Positions 32,022 through 41,026 of a DNA stretch of 64,000 nucleotides are shown here, piece after piece. A program made the translations under genes and the position numbers. Numbering within the stretch: the first letter of the stretch is position 1; the number at the start of each line of letters is the position of its first letter. This DNA comes from Bacillus_BE sp042263505. Lineage in GTDB: Bacteria > Bacillota > Bacilli > Bacillales > Cytobacillaceae. The notes under the pieces are model-generated. The model searched no databases. It had not been told where the DNA came from and saw only the letters and a list, made by a program, of their open reading frames with translations. The stretch covers positions 1-64,000 of the forward strand of contig NZ_JBHKFI010000014.1 of assembly GCF_042263505.1 (NCBI RefSeq), read 5' to 3'.

Positions 32022-32396
32022 TTATTTCATCACGGAAGGACCAACAAGTGTTTCAGGATTCTTATCGAGTCCTAATAAGCAAAGATTGGCATAACCAATT
32101 CCATTTCTATATTTAAAAAATAAGGTTCTTAAATTCCGAAAGTTAGGATCTTCTTTTAATTTTTTTAATTCCCTCTTATATACGCGAAGTACAGAATGAT
32201 AAACATAATGTGGTGAACATTCGCTAGGATCCTCATCCATTAAGAGGCGACCCATGTAATAATACTTAAATTCAAGTGCACGTGTGAGATTAACCATATC
32301 AGTAAATTTTTCATAAAGACTCGGATAATCCTTTTTAAGGTCTTTAAGGGCCTGTTTCGCGGTAGTTAACTCGTTAATGCTTGAAACTGTGATCAT
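32022..32396 (-). CDS. hypothetical protein, 124 residues
   Basis: This is a soluble, largely helical, basic protein rich in Lys, Leu and Tyr, with no signal peptide or membrane helix. I do not recognise the family. The start has AAAGGGGG upstream, at a rather long 12-13 nt spacing. It lies 19 nt downstream of the acyl-CoA thioesterase gene in the same direction and may be co-transcribed. A minus-strand terminator follows. Confidence 0.7.
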   Translation of the reverse strand: MITVSSINELTTAKQALKDLKKDYPSLYEKFTDMVNLTRALEFKYYYMGRLLMDEDPSECSPHYVYHSVLRVYKRELKKLKEDPNFRNLRTLFFKYRNGIGYANLCLLGLDKNPETLVGPSVMK

Positions 32397-32415
32397 AAAT
32401 AAAAATTTCCCCCTT

Positions 32416-32934
32416 TTATTTTTCCCAAGGCTTTTCTAATGTAATATACTCAGCTAATTCTTTGCTTTTTCTTCTACGTAGCTTCCGCGTATCAGCTCTT
32501 TCTTTCCCGGTATTGTACAAAAATATTTCTTCATCTGATTCCGGTTGGATGCCGGGTACTTCGACAGGCTTTTTGTTTTCATCGAGAGCAACAAAGGTTA
32601 AAAATGCTGTTGCTGCCACTCTGCGATCCCCTGTAATTAAATCTTCTGCAATTACTTTGCAAAAAATCTCCATAGATGTTCTTCCTGTCCGAGTGACAAA
32701 TGATTCGACACATACAGAATCAGATTGATGAATTGGACACAAGAAATCAATTGAGTCCATTGAAGCCGTTACACACTCTTTGACTCTGGAATGCCTTCTT
32801 GCAGAAAGTGACGACACATCGTCAATCTTTTTCATTAAGATACCGCCAAAAAGAGTATTATAGTTATTCAAATCACAAGATAAGACCTGTGAAGTGCTAA
32901 CTACACGGCTTTCACTTGCCTTTTTTACTGTCAT
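32416..32934 (-). CDS. ykhA: acyl-CoA thioesterase, hotdog fold (YkhA-like)
   Basis: The 172-residue hotdog thioesterase of the BFIT/YkhA type hydrolyses acyl-CoA esters in the cytoplasm. The N-terminal half contains DLNNYNTLFGGILMKKIDDVSSLSA, where the Asn and Asp of the active site lie, then CVTASMDSIDFLCPI and TFVALDENKKPVEVP. The length matches the B. subtilis homologue. The start is preceded by AGGAAGG. It is probably transcribed with the small gene at 32022. Confidence 0.92.
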   Translation of the reverse strand: MTVKKASESRVVSTSQVLSCDLNNYNTLFGGILMKKIDDVSSLSARRHSRVKECVTASMDSIDFLCPIHQSDSVCVESFVTRTGRTSMEIFCKVIAEDLITGDRRVAATAFLTFVALDENKKPVEVPGIQPESDEEIFLYNTGKERADTRKLRRRKSKELAEYITLEKPWEK

Positions 32935-33122
32935 GTTTTGCTTCCTTCCTATTTTTAACTCTAATGAATTATTACTATATCCTTGATATAAAAAGGATAT
33001 TTTATTTATAGAAAATTGTACGCCCGAATATTCTTCATGTAAAATGGTTAAATTTTATTAGTATTATAGTTTTTATCTATGTAAGCGCTACCTGAATATT
33101 CAAAAATGAATTTTAATTAGGG

Positions 33123-34031
33123 CTAATCGAATAGCTGGGGCTTATTTTTGTTTTCTGTATATTGCTCCTTAATGTAATGAATCCATTCCTTTGCCGCATA
33201 GGAAAGGTACTGGTCTTTACTCCAAATAATCGCTAAGTTTGAGTTAATAACAGGGTTTACCACCTTTATCGTCGTAATATTTTCATTTAAATGATGACAA
33301 ACACTTTCTGGCAGTAAAGCAATTCCAAGATTGCAGGCAACCATTTCAGCTATAAAGGATTGCTGCGTACTTTCTGAAACGACCTTCGGCTGAAAGCCAA
33401 CACTATTACAGGAGTAGATAATTCGATCATTAAGAACAAAATCTTTATTAAATAGAATAAATGATTCATTTTCTAACTCGTTCAAATGGACCTCAGTTTT
33501 GGCAGCTAAGGGATGCGTGTTTTGCACAATAAGTCTTAATTCGTCCTCAATAAGGGAGAAATGATGGAAGAGCTCAAGGTTTGTCGGAAGCACTACTATC
33601 CCCACATCTAATGAATTATTTTCGACTGCTTCTTCAATTTTCTTTGATCCTTGTTCAATTAACTGAAAGGTAATTCCAGGGTATATTTCATGAAAGCTCC
33701 CAACTATTTCTAGTAAAAAGCGGGCATCGAACAATGGCGGGAGTCCTATGCGAATATGCCCTTTTTTCAATTCTAATAGATTAGTTAGTTCCGTTCCTAG
33801 ATTTTTAAAGGCTAAGTCAATTAGTTTGGCTTGTTCAAAAATAATTTGCCCGGCATCTGTTAAGGTAAGCTGTTTCCGAGAACGGTCAAATAGTTCCACA
33901 CCTAGCTCTTGTTCCATATTCTTAATCATTTTGCTTATCGTTGGTTGAGAGATAAACAAGCGCTCCGCTGCCCGTGAAAAGCTATTTGATTTAACGACTT
34001 CCAGAAAATATTGGAGGTGCTTAATGTCCAT
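33123..34031 (-). CDS. LysR-family transcriptional regulator
   Basis: The 302-residue protein has an N-terminal winged helix (DIKHLQYFLEVVKSNSFSRAAERLFISQPTIS, then the recognition helix) and a two-lobe periplasmic-binding-like effector domain. It resembles the CidR/CzcR group of Bacillus LysR proteins. The ATG at 34031 is chosen, with GCGGGTG about 8 nt upstream; the upstream GTG would overlap that site. No divergent metabolic gene is next to it, since the neighbour across the promoter region is cas3. The target is unknown. Confidence 0.88.
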   Translation of the reverse strand: MDIKHLQYFLEVVKSNSFSRAAERLFISQPTISKMIKNMEQELGVELFDRSRKQLTLTDAGQIIFEQAKLIDLAFKNLGTELTNLLELKKGHIRIGLPPLFDARFLLEIVGSFHEIYPGITFQLIEQGSKKIEEAVENNSLDVGIVVLPTNLELFHHFSLIEDELRLIVQNTHPLAAKTEVHLNELENESFILFNKDFVLNDRIIYSCNSVGFQPKVVSESTQQSFIAEMVACNLGIALLPESVCHHLNENITTIKVVNPVINSNLAIIWSKDQYLSYAAKEWIHYIKEQYTENKNKPQLFD

Positions 34032-34262
34032 TGGGTTCACCCGCTTGTTAAGTAGTATGATAAATTACTGAAAATTACATCTATTCTTATCTTAACATAG
34101 TTTTATTTATATATTCTGTTAAGAGAGCTAAATATTTTAGAAGTGTAGATGAAAAATAAATAGATGTCGATTATTGTCATTTAGTCTAAATAATTCTAAA
34201 ATAGAATTGTAAAATATTCCTAATTATTATCTGCCAAAATAAAATGGAAATGGGGGCTCATA

Positions 34263-36692
34263 ATGGACTTTGTTGCTCATATTCGTGAAAATGACAAGAA
34301 GATGCAAACTGTGAAAGAGCATTTAATGGAGGTGAAAGAATTAGCAGAATTATATGGAGAAAAGAATGGAATTATGCATATCACTGGACTGGCTGGTTTA
34401 CTCCACGATTTAGGAAAATACACAAATCGTTTTAGAGATTATATTGTGGAAGCAGTTAAGAATCCCTTATCTCCACCTAAAAGAGGAAGTGTAGATCACT
34501 CTACAGCTGGTGGAAAGCTCTTATTCGAATATTTTCATTCCAACAGTAAAGTTCCCCCCTACAAGCAATTGCTTGCTGAAATTGTTGGTAATTCAATTAT
34601 ATCTCATCATTCCTACCTTCAGGATTTTTTAACCCCCGATTTAGAATCAAAATATTTACAGAGAGTCCGAGAAAAAGTAATAGAAGAATTTAGTCTAAGT
34701 AAGAAACAGTTTTTTTCCGAAGTCATGAGTGAAAAGGAATTTAATCAATATATCGATCTGGCTGCTTCTGAATTAGAATCATATATAGCTAAGGATCCTA
34801 CAAAGAATATAGAAGAAAAAGCCATGTTTTTAACGAAATTTGTTTTTAGTTGCTTGATTGATGCAGATCGAACAAATACAAGATTATTTGAGGAAAATAA
34901 GAAGAATGAGATACCCAATCGAAATCAGGAGTTATTTCATCAATATGATGAAAGCCTTGAGAGGAAAATTAATTCCTTTAAAGATATGACCAATGCTCAA
35001 AATCCGATTAATAAATTGCGTTCCGAAATGTCGGAACAGTGTAAAAAATTTGCTGAACAGCCATCGGGAATCTATACTTTATCAATTCCTACAGGGGGCG
35101 GGAAAACGCTTGCTAGTTTAAGATATGCTCTGAAGCATGCAAGATATTTTAATAAAAATAGAATTATTTATGTTGTTCCATATACTACTATAATTGAACA
35201 AAATGCTGAAGAAGTGCGAAATATATTACATGATCGGGAAAATATTTTAGAACATCATTCCAATGTGATTAATGATGTAAATGAAGATGATGAGAAACAA
35301 TCCGGAATGATGAATCTAAAGCAAAAATTAAAATTAGCCAAAGATAATTGGGATGCTCCGATTATTTTCACAACAATGGTGCAGTTTTTAAATGTATTTT
35401 ATGCAAAAGGAAGCAGAAATATAAGAAGGCTTCATAATTTAAGTGAGTCTGTAATTATTTTTGATGAGGTTCAAAAAGTTCCTATTCATTGTGTATCCTT
35501 ATTTAACCATGCGTTAAATTACTTGAAAACCTATTGTCATGCGAGCATTGTCTTATGTACGGCAACACAGCCGGCATTGGATTTCGTTGAGCATAAATTA
35601 GAAATCAATACAGATGGAGAAATGATAAAGAATCTTGATGAAGTAATTGAAGCATTTACACGAGTCCAAATAATCGACCGGGCAACCACTGAAACCTTTG
35701 ATAATGAGAAATTGTCTGATTTTATTTCGGATCGGTTGGGAGACCTTCAAAGTATCCTGGTGATTTTAAATACGAAGCAAGTAGTTAAGAACCTATACAA
35801 GCTATTAAAAGATCAATTTACTAGTATTCCAATTTATCATTTAAGTACGTCAATGTGCGCTGCTCATCGTAATCAAATACTGGAGGAAATAAGACACCAT
35901 TTATCTGCAGGAGAGAAAATAATATGTATTAGTACACAATTAATAGAAGCGGGGGTGGACGTCAGCTTTCAATGTGTGATTCGTTCACTTGCCGGCTTAG
36001 ACTCTATTGCCCAAGCTGCGGGGAGATGCAATCGACATGGGGAAAATGAAATACAGAATGTTTATGTCATTGATCATGCCGAAGAAAACCTTAATCATTT
36101 AAAAGAAATTAGCGAGGGAAAAAAGATTTCAAAAAGAATTCTGATTGATATTCATGATAATCCTAAAAATCATGGCGGCAATATTTTGTCTAGACAAGCA
36201 ATGGAAAGATATTTTCAAGAGTATTTTATCGAATTTAAATCAGACTTAAACTATGAAATTCCAAAAATTAGAAAAAATATAATTGAACTTCTTATGGTAT
36301 CGAGAGGGAATAACAAACTCCTCAAAGCTTATTCTCATAATAAGGGAGAAAAACTCCCCTTGCTTTTGGCAAATAGTTACTATACTTGCGCTGAAAACTT
36401 TAAGGTAATTGATAATATTACGACCTCCATTATTGTTCCATTTGAGGAGGGAAAAGAAATCATTGCTGATTTAAGTAGCGATCGTTCCATTCAGGATCTT
36501 TCAGAATTTTTAAGGAAGTCTCAGCAATATACCATTAATGTCTATTCCCATGAATTAAAACAGTTAGAAAAAAATGAGGGACTCGTTCAATTTTTGGATG
36601 GCAATATTTTGGCACTAAGGGAAGGAGCTTATAGTAAGGAGTTTGGTTTTGATCTTGATAATGAAAGTGGGCTGGATACCAATATATTTTAA
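34263..36692 (+). CDS. cas3: CRISPR-associated helicase/nuclease Cas3 (type I-C)
   Basis: The 809-residue protein degrades DNA marked by Cascade. An N-terminal HD nuclease domain has H20 and the pair H48-D49 in LLHDLGKY. The SF2 helicase has Walker A IPTGGGKT at 275-282, the Walker B-type box DEVQ at 401-404, SAT-type CTATQPAL and the motif VI region AAGRCNRHGE. A Cas3 C-terminal domain follows. The start has GGGGGCTC upstream. It is the first gene of the locus. A hairpin and an antisense repeat-like element separate it from cas5. Confidence 0.96.
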   Translation: MDFVAHIRENDKKMQTVKEHLMEVKELAELYGEKNGIMHITGLAGLLHDLGKYTNRFRDYIVEAVKNPLSPPKRGSVDHSTAGGKLLFEYFHSNSKVPPYKQLLAEIVGNSIISHHSYLQDFLTPDLESKYLQRVREKVIEEFSLSKKQFFSEVMSEKEFNQYIDLAASELESYIAKDPTKNIEEKAMFLTKFVFSCLIDADRTNTRLFEENKKNEIPNRNQELFHQYDESLERKINSFKDMTNAQNPINKLRSEMSEQCKKFAEQPSGIYTLSIPTGGGKTLASLRYALKHARYFNKNRIIYVVPYTTIIEQNAEEVRNILHDRENILEHHSNVINDVNEDDEKQSGMMNLKQKLKLAKDNWDAPIIFTTMVQFLNVFYAKGSRNIRRLHNLSESVIIFDEVQKVPIHCVSLFNHALNYLKTYCHASIVLCTATQPALDFVEHKLEINTDGEMIKNLDEVIEAFTRVQIIDRATTETFDNEKLSDFISDRLGDLQSILVILNTKQVVKNLYKLLKDQFTSIPIYHLSTSMCAAHRNQILEEIRHHLSAGEKIICISTQLIEAGVDVSFQCVIRSLAGLDSIAQAAGRCNRHGENEIQNVYVIDHAEENLNHLKEISEGKKISKRILIDIHDNPKNHGGNILSRQAMERYFQEYFIEFKSDLNYEIPKIRKNIIELLMVSRGNNKLLKAYSHNKGEKLPLLLANSYYTCAENFKVIDNITTSIIVPFEEGKEIIADLSSDRSIQDLSEFLRKSQQYTINVYSHELKQLEKNEGLVQFLDGNILALREGAYSKEFGFDLDNESGLDTNIF

Positions 36693-36718
36693 AACCTATC
36701 TTTCGAGAAAGATAGGTT
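36692..36718 (-). terminator. hairpin at the end of the crRNA-like unit
   Basis: An 11-bp perfect stem (AACCTATCTTT with AAAGATAGGTT) around CGAG lies directly after the cas3 stop. Read on the minus strand it follows the pseudo-spacer and is followed by TTTT (two within the stem), so it may terminate the small antisense RNA. It has no T run in the plus direction. Confidence 0.5.
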
Positions 36719-36772
36719 CCCAAATAATATAATGTATATTTATTTCAATCCACACCTAAAAAAATAGGCGAC
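36719..36772 (-). ncRNA. candidate crRNA-like regulatory RNA (diverged repeat plus pseudo-spacer)
   Basis: On the minus strand, 36772-36742 is a 31-nt relative of the 32-bp array repeat. The outer GTCGC and the 3' part GTGGATTGAAAT are identical to the array repeat. The inner stem is changed but still pairs (CGCCTA with TAGGTG, one G-U). The bases after the handle (36741 downwards) are not an array spacer. A promoter (TTGAAA-17-GATAAA, 36808-36780) would start transcription at about 36773, the first base before the repeat. A hairpin follows. This is the layout of CreR-type Cas-regulating RNAs; function is inferred. Confidence 0.6.
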
Positions 36773-36779
36773 AATTTAT

Positions 36780-36808
36780 TTTATCAAAATGAAAGGGATA
36801 TATTTCAA
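36780..36808 (-). promoter_or_regulatory. promoter of the crRNA-like unit and candidate Cascade target
   Basis: On the minus strand, TTGAAA (36808-36803) and GATAAA (36785-36780) are 17 nt apart. On the plus strand the same place reads TTC-AAATAT (36804-36812). TTC is the usual type I-C PAM, and AAATAT equals the first six bases of the pseudo-spacer. Binding there would cover this promoter and approach the cas5 -35. The six-base match is short and could be chance. Confidence 0.5.
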
Positions 36809-36823
36809 ATATTGAATGAAAAT

Positions 36824-36851
36824 TTCGAAAGGAGTACAGTGAAATTATAAT
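36824..36851 (+). promoter_or_regulatory. putative promoter of cas5-cas2
   Basis: TTCGAA (36824-36829), 16 nt, then a perfect TATAAT (36846-36851), about 30 nt ahead of the cas5 start. It lies immediately beside the crRNA-like unit. Confidence 0.55.
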
Positions 36852-36880
36852 GAAAAACTCTTGAGAAGGGAGGAGATACT

Positions 36881-37600
36881 ATGAGAAATGCGATTGAATT
36901 TCAAGTGTATGGGAAGTATGCACTGTTTACGGATCCATTGACAAAAATGGGCGGAGAAAAAATGACCTATAATGTACCGACCTATCAGTCTCTCAAAGGA
37001 ATAGTAGAATCCATTTATTGGAAGCCTGCTCTGCTAATGATTGTAGATGAGGTCCGTGTGATGAAAGCCATTCAGATGGAATCAAAAGGAATCCGACCCA
37101 TTGAATATGGCGGAGGAAATACGCTAGCCAATTACACGTATTTAAAGGATGTGAAATATCAGGTCAGGGCTCATTTTATATTTAACCCTAATCGACCAGA
37201 TTTGGCTTTTGATCGCAATGAAAATAAGCACCATAATATCCTAAAACGTTCGCTTAATGCTGGTGGGCGAAGGGACATTTTTCTTGGTACGAGAGAATGC
37301 CAGGGCTATGTTGAACCATGTGAATTTGGGTCTGGAGATGGATTCTATGATCATTATGGTGAACTTCATTTAGGAACGATGGTTCATGGCATTAATTATC
37401 CCGACGAAACAGGAAGAAATGAAATGGAAGTACGTCTCTGGAACCCAGTGATGAAGGATGGGATTATTCAATTTATAAGACCTGATGAATGTACGCAAGT
37501 AAGGAAAGTAGCAGCCATGGAACCCAAATATTTTAGCAATCAAAATGTAGAAAATGTAGATGATTTATTCGACCAATTAGAGGAGGGAGGGAATGAATGA
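36881..37600 (+). CDS. cas5c: Cas5c (Cas5d) pre-crRNA endonuclease
   Basis: In type I-C systems Cas5 cleaves the repeat RNA and stays on the 5' handle. The 239-residue protein keeps the reported catalytic residues at the same numbers as the Bacillus halodurans enzyme: Tyr46 (SIYWKP), Lys116 and His117 (NENKHHN). GVEPCEF-like and GRRDIFLGTRECQGYVEPC regions follow. The start has GGGAGGAG. It overlaps cas8c by 4 nt (ATGA). Confidence 0.96.
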   Translation: MRNAIEFQVYGKYALFTDPLTKMGGEKMTYNVPTYQSLKGIVESIYWKPALLMIVDEVRVMKAIQMESKGIRPIEYGGGNTLANYTYLKDVKYQVRAHFIFNPNRPDLAFDRNENKHHNILKRSLNAGGRRDIFLGTRECQGYVEPCEFGSGDGFYDHYGELHLGTMVHGINYPDETGRNEMEVRLWNPVMKDGIIQFIRPDECTQVRKVAAMEPKYFSNQNVENVDDLFDQLEEGGNE

Positions 37601-39489
37601 GCTGGTTACTAGATTTATATGAAACATATGAGGAGAATTTGGAGCAAGTAGGCAAGATAGAGAAGAAAACAAATGACCAAGAATTTACTCTATTACCTAT
37701 TTCTCATACGACGCAAAATGCCCATATAGAAGTATTAGTAACGGAAAATGGTGATTTCCATTCAGCACAAGTGATTGATAAAAGCAGTGCAAGCACACTA
37801 ATTCCTTGTACAGAGGATTCATCAAGCCGTGCGGGTTCCAAAATAGCCCCTTATCCCCTTCATGATAAATTGAGCTATGTTGCAGGAGATTTTGTAAAAT
37901 ATGGTGGGAAAATTAAAAAGGAAGAACCCTTTTCCTATTATATTAAGCAATTAGAGGATTGGGCCAAATCTTCTTATAGTACACCTAAGGTAAATAGTAT
38001 CTACAAATATTTAAGCAAAAGGCAATTAATTCAGGATTTAGTGGCATCTAACATCTTATGGCTTGATGAAGAAGGACAATTATTAGATAAATGGGACAAA
38101 AAGGCAGAGGCTCTATATGGGGAAAAGCCACAAATATTTTCAGTTATTAACGGCAGCCAAGAAAGCGCTTTCGTTCGATTTGATGTCTATTCCCCTAATG
38201 AAATTTTAACTAATGTTTGGAAGGATCAAGACATGTATGAATCCTTTATTCATTATTATAATGATTCATTAGGCGAAGAAGACTTTTGCTATGTAACAGG
38301 GGAAAGATTGCCAGGTACAGAAAGACATGCTAATAAAATTCGAAATGCTGCTGACAAAGCTAAATTAATTTCGGCTAATGATACAAGCGGTTTTACTTTT
38401 AGAGGACGCTTTAATAAAAGCAATGAAGTGGCAAGCATCAGTTATGATGTTTCACAAAAAGCACATAATGCTTTAAAGTGGCTAATTAACCGTCAAGCAA
38501 AAATCATTGACCAAAGAGTGTTCCTAGTGTGGAGCATTGATGGCCACAAGGTGCCTGATCTAACAGAAGATGCTTATGACACTTTTATGTTTAATGAAAA
38601 TGTAAGTGATGCAGGGGAAACTCAATCATTTACCAACCAAGAATTTGCTTTTGAATTTGCAAAGGCATTAGCTGGGTACCGCAACAATTTATCTACTAAG
38701 TCTAAAATCAATATATTAATCCTAGATTCAGCAACAACAGGAAGGCTGGCTGTTCTTTACTATCGCAATATCCAGAAAGAGCTTTACTTAGATAGACTTG
38801 TAAATTGGCATTCAACTTGTGTTTGGCTGCACCGTTATCGAAAAAACAGGGAAGGGGAGCGGGTCCAATTTTATGGTGCTCCATCTATGAAAGACATTGC
38901 TTTTGCGGCCTATGGACCAAATGCAAGCGATAAAATCGTAAAAGGGTTAATGGAACGGATGTTTCCTTGTGTAATTGATCAGCGTAAAATCCCTTTAGAT
39001 ATTATTAGAAGTGCTTTGTATCGTGCTTCAAATCCCGTCTCTATGGAAAGATGGGAATGGGAAAAAACTTTGAGCATTACATGTGCATTAATTAACAAAA
39101 AGGAGGAATACAAAGTGGCATTAGATTTAGAAAATAATGATCGTGATTATTTATTTGGCCGTTTATTGGCAATAGCCGATGTATTAGAGAGACGAGCTTT
39201 AGGACCAGAGGAATCAAGGTCGACCAATGCCATTCGTTATATGAATGCATTTTCCAAGCATCCTGAAAGGACATGGATCACGATTCAGGACAGTTTACAG
39301 CCATATCAAGTTAAACTTGGAAAAAAAGGCTCCTTCTTATCAGGATTAATTGATGAAGTGGCTTCAAGAATCTCATTTGAGAATTTTAATAATAGACCTT
39401 TGTCTGGAAAGTATTTATTGGGATTTTATAGTCAACGGCATGAGTTGTATCAAAAGAAAGAAAAAACTGATGTGAAAGATGAATTATAA
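37597..39489 (+). CDS. cas8c: Cas8c (Csd1), large subunit of type I-C Cascade
   Basis: The 630-residue protein recognises the PAM and anchors the complex. It matches Csd1 in size and position and in segments such as FCYVTGERLPGTERHANKIRNAADKAKLISAND. It starts inside the end of cas5c. An internal translation start at 39115 probably yields the small subunit Cas11c from the same reading frame. Confidence 0.94.
   Translation: MSWLLDLYETYEENLEQVGKIEKKTNDQEFTLLPISHTTQNAHIEVLVTENGDFHSAQVIDKSSASTLIPCTEDSSSRAGSKIAPYPLHDKLSYVAGDFVKYGGKIKKEEPFSYYIKQLEDWAKSSYSTPKVNSIYKYLSKRQLIQDLVASNILWLDEEGQLLDKWDKKAEALYGEKPQIFSVINGSQESAFVRFDVYSPNEILTNVWKDQDMYESFIHYYNDSLGEEDFCYVTGERLPGTERHANKIRNAADKAKLISANDTSGFTFRGRFNKSNEVASISYDVSQKAHNALKWLINRQAKIIDQRVFLVWSIDGHKVPDLTEDAYDTFMFNENVSDAGETQSFTNQEFAFEFAKALAGYRNNLSTKSKINILILDSATTGRLAVLYYRNIQKELYLDRLVNWHSTCVWLHRYRKNREGERVQFYGAPSMKDIAFAAYGPNASDKIVKGLMERMFPCVIDQRKIPLDIIRSALYRASNPVSMERWEWEKTLSITCALINKKEEYKVALDLENNDRDYLFGRLLAIADVLERRALGPEESRSTNAIRYMNAFSKHPERTWITIQDSLQPYQVKLGKKGSFLSGLIDEVASRISFENFNNRPLSGKYLLGFYSQRHELYQKKEKTDVKDEL
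39115..39489 (+). CDS. cas11c: Cas11c small subunit from an internal start in cas8c
   Basis: Inside cas8c, AAAAAGGAGG (39097-39106) lies 8 nt before an in-frame GTG at codon 507. This is the strongest ribosome binding site within the gene and has no other evident use. Translation would give a 124-residue helical protein identical to the Cas8c C-terminus. Internal initiation producing Cas11 in type I-C systems has been demonstrated elsewhere, and the position and size agree with that. In this genome it is inferred from sequence only. Confidence 0.8.
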   Translation: MALDLENNDRDYLFGRLLAIADVLERRALGPEESRSTNAIRYMNAFSKHPERTWITIQDSLQPYQVKLGKKGSFLSGLIDEVASRISFENFNNRPLSGKYLLGFYSQRHELYQKKEKTDVKDEL

Positions 39490-39510
39490 AAATAGGAAGG
39501 GGAAATTAAA

Positions 39511-40380
39511 ATGAATACTTTAGATCATAAGATTGATTTTGCTGTTGTTTTATCTGTAACGAAGGCTAATCCAAATGGGGATCCATTGAATGGAAATCGG
39601 CCTAGACAAAATTACGAAGGTTATGGAGAAATCTCTGATGTTGCGATAAAACGGAAAATTAGAAATCGCCTTCAGGATATGGGGGAATCTATTTTTGTGC
39701 AATCTAATGATAGAAAAGTAGATGAATACCATAGTTTAAGAGAAAGAGCAGAGGCAAAACCAGAACTTGTGAAAATATTTAAGTCCAAAAATAGTTCCAA
39801 CGATGAATTTGCAAGCATCGCTTGTCAAGAATGGATGGATGTGCGTAGTTTTGGTCAAGTTTTTGCATTTAAAAGTTCAGGTGCAGGGTCTGGTGTTTCC
39901 GTTGGCGTAAGAGGACCCGTTTCCATTCATACAGCAACCAGTGTAGACCCAATTGATATTACAAGTATGCAAATTACTAAAAGTGTCAATTCGGAACCTG
40001 GAAAGGATAAAGGCTCTGACACGATGGGGATGAAACACCGCGTTGATTTTGGAGTCTATGTTTTTTACGGCAGCATTAATACACAATTAGCTGAAAAAAC
40101 GGGATTTACGAATGAAGATGCTGAAAAAATGAAACAAGCTCTTGTCACCTTATTTGAAAATGATACATCATCTGCTAGACCAGAAGGGAGTATGGAAGTG
40201 CACAAGGTTTATTGGTGGGAACATAACACCAAACTTGGTCAATACTCATCTGCAAAAGTACATCGATTATTAAATGTAGCACTAGCACCAAAAGTGGAAA
40301 ATCCAAGGACATTTGAGGATTATAAGATCACATTAGATGAGTTAGAAGGTCTTAGCGTTGAAGTCATTGATGGAAAGTGA
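39511..40380 (+). CDS. cas7c: Cas7c (Csd2), backbone subunit of Cascade
   Basis: The 289-residue RRM-type protein polymerises along the crRNA. It starts with the Csd2 pattern IDFAVVLSVTKANPNGDPLNGNRPRQ and contains DVRSFGQVFAFKSSG and the late VHKVYWWEHNT. The start has AGGAAGGGG upstream. It lies 21 nt after cas8c, and cas4 begins inside its end. Confidence 0.95.
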   Translation: MNTLDHKIDFAVVLSVTKANPNGDPLNGNRPRQNYEGYGEISDVAIKRKIRNRLQDMGESIFVQSNDRKVDEYHSLRERAEAKPELVKIFKSKNSSNDEFASIACQEWMDVRSFGQVFAFKSSGAGSGVSVGVRGPVSIHTATSVDPIDITSMQITKSVNSEPGKDKGSDTMGMKHRVDFGVYVFYGSINTQLAEKTGFTNEDAEKMKQALVTLFENDTSSARPEGSMEVHKVYWWEHNTKLGQYSSAKVHRLLNVALAPKVENPRTFEDYKITLDELEGLSVEVIDGK

Positions 40381-41026
40381 TGAAGAAGAATATCTAATGC
40401 TGTCTGGAATTCAACATTTTCAGTTTTGCAAACGGCAATGGGCTCTAATACATATAGAGCAGCAATGGGAAGAAAATGTAAGGACAGTCGAAGGACAATT
40501 TCTTCATCAGAAAGCTGATACGCCATTTATTCGGGAGAAACGTGGCAATAAATTGATTGTTCGTGCCATGCCAATCAAATCAAGAGAATTAAGAATAACG
40601 GGAATATGTGACGTTGTAGAATTTATGAAGGATGCAAGCGGTGTTGAGATAAATGGTCTTGAAGGGAAATATATGGCTTATCCAGTAGAATATAAACGAG
40701 GGAAGCCTAAGGTGAACGATATTGATGTCTTGCAATTAACTGCACAAGCGATGTGTCTTGAGGAGATGTTGCTTTGTAGAATAGATTTAGGATATTTATT
40801 TTACAATGAAATAAAACATCGAATAGAAGTCCCTATAACAGAAATCGAAAAAAGTAAAGTAAAACAAATTGTTACGGAAATGTATGATTTTTATCTGAGA
40901 AGACACACACCAAAGGTGAAAACAGGTACTTATTGTACCAATTGCTCCCTGCAAAATATTTGTTTACCTAAGTTAATGAATAAGCAATCGGTAAAAAGTT
41001 ATATTGATGGGAAGATTCGGGAATGA
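40370..41026 (+). CDS. cas4: Cas4 iron-sulfur nuclease
   Basis: The 218-residue RecB-type nuclease helps choose PAM-bearing prespacers. The four cluster cysteines are one in HFQFCKRQW and three in TYCTNCSLQNIC. The nuclease core includes GICDVVEF and PVEYKRGKPK. I set the start at ATG 40370, as in related proteins that begin shortly before EEYLMLSGIQHF. A TTG four codons upstream has a better-placed AGAAGGT and may be used instead. It overlaps cas7c by 11 nt and cas1 by 4 nt. Confidence 0.94.
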   Translation: MESDEEEYLMLSGIQHFQFCKRQWALIHIEQQWEENVRTVEGQFLHQKADTPFIREKRGNKLIVRAMPIKSRELRITGICDVVEFMKDASGVEINGLEGKYMAYPVEYKRGKPKVNDIDVLQLTAQAMCLEEMLLCRIDLGYLFYNEIKHRIEVPITEIEKSKVKQIVTEMYDFYLRRHTPKVKTGTYCTNCSLQNICLPKLMNKQSVKSYIDGKIRE

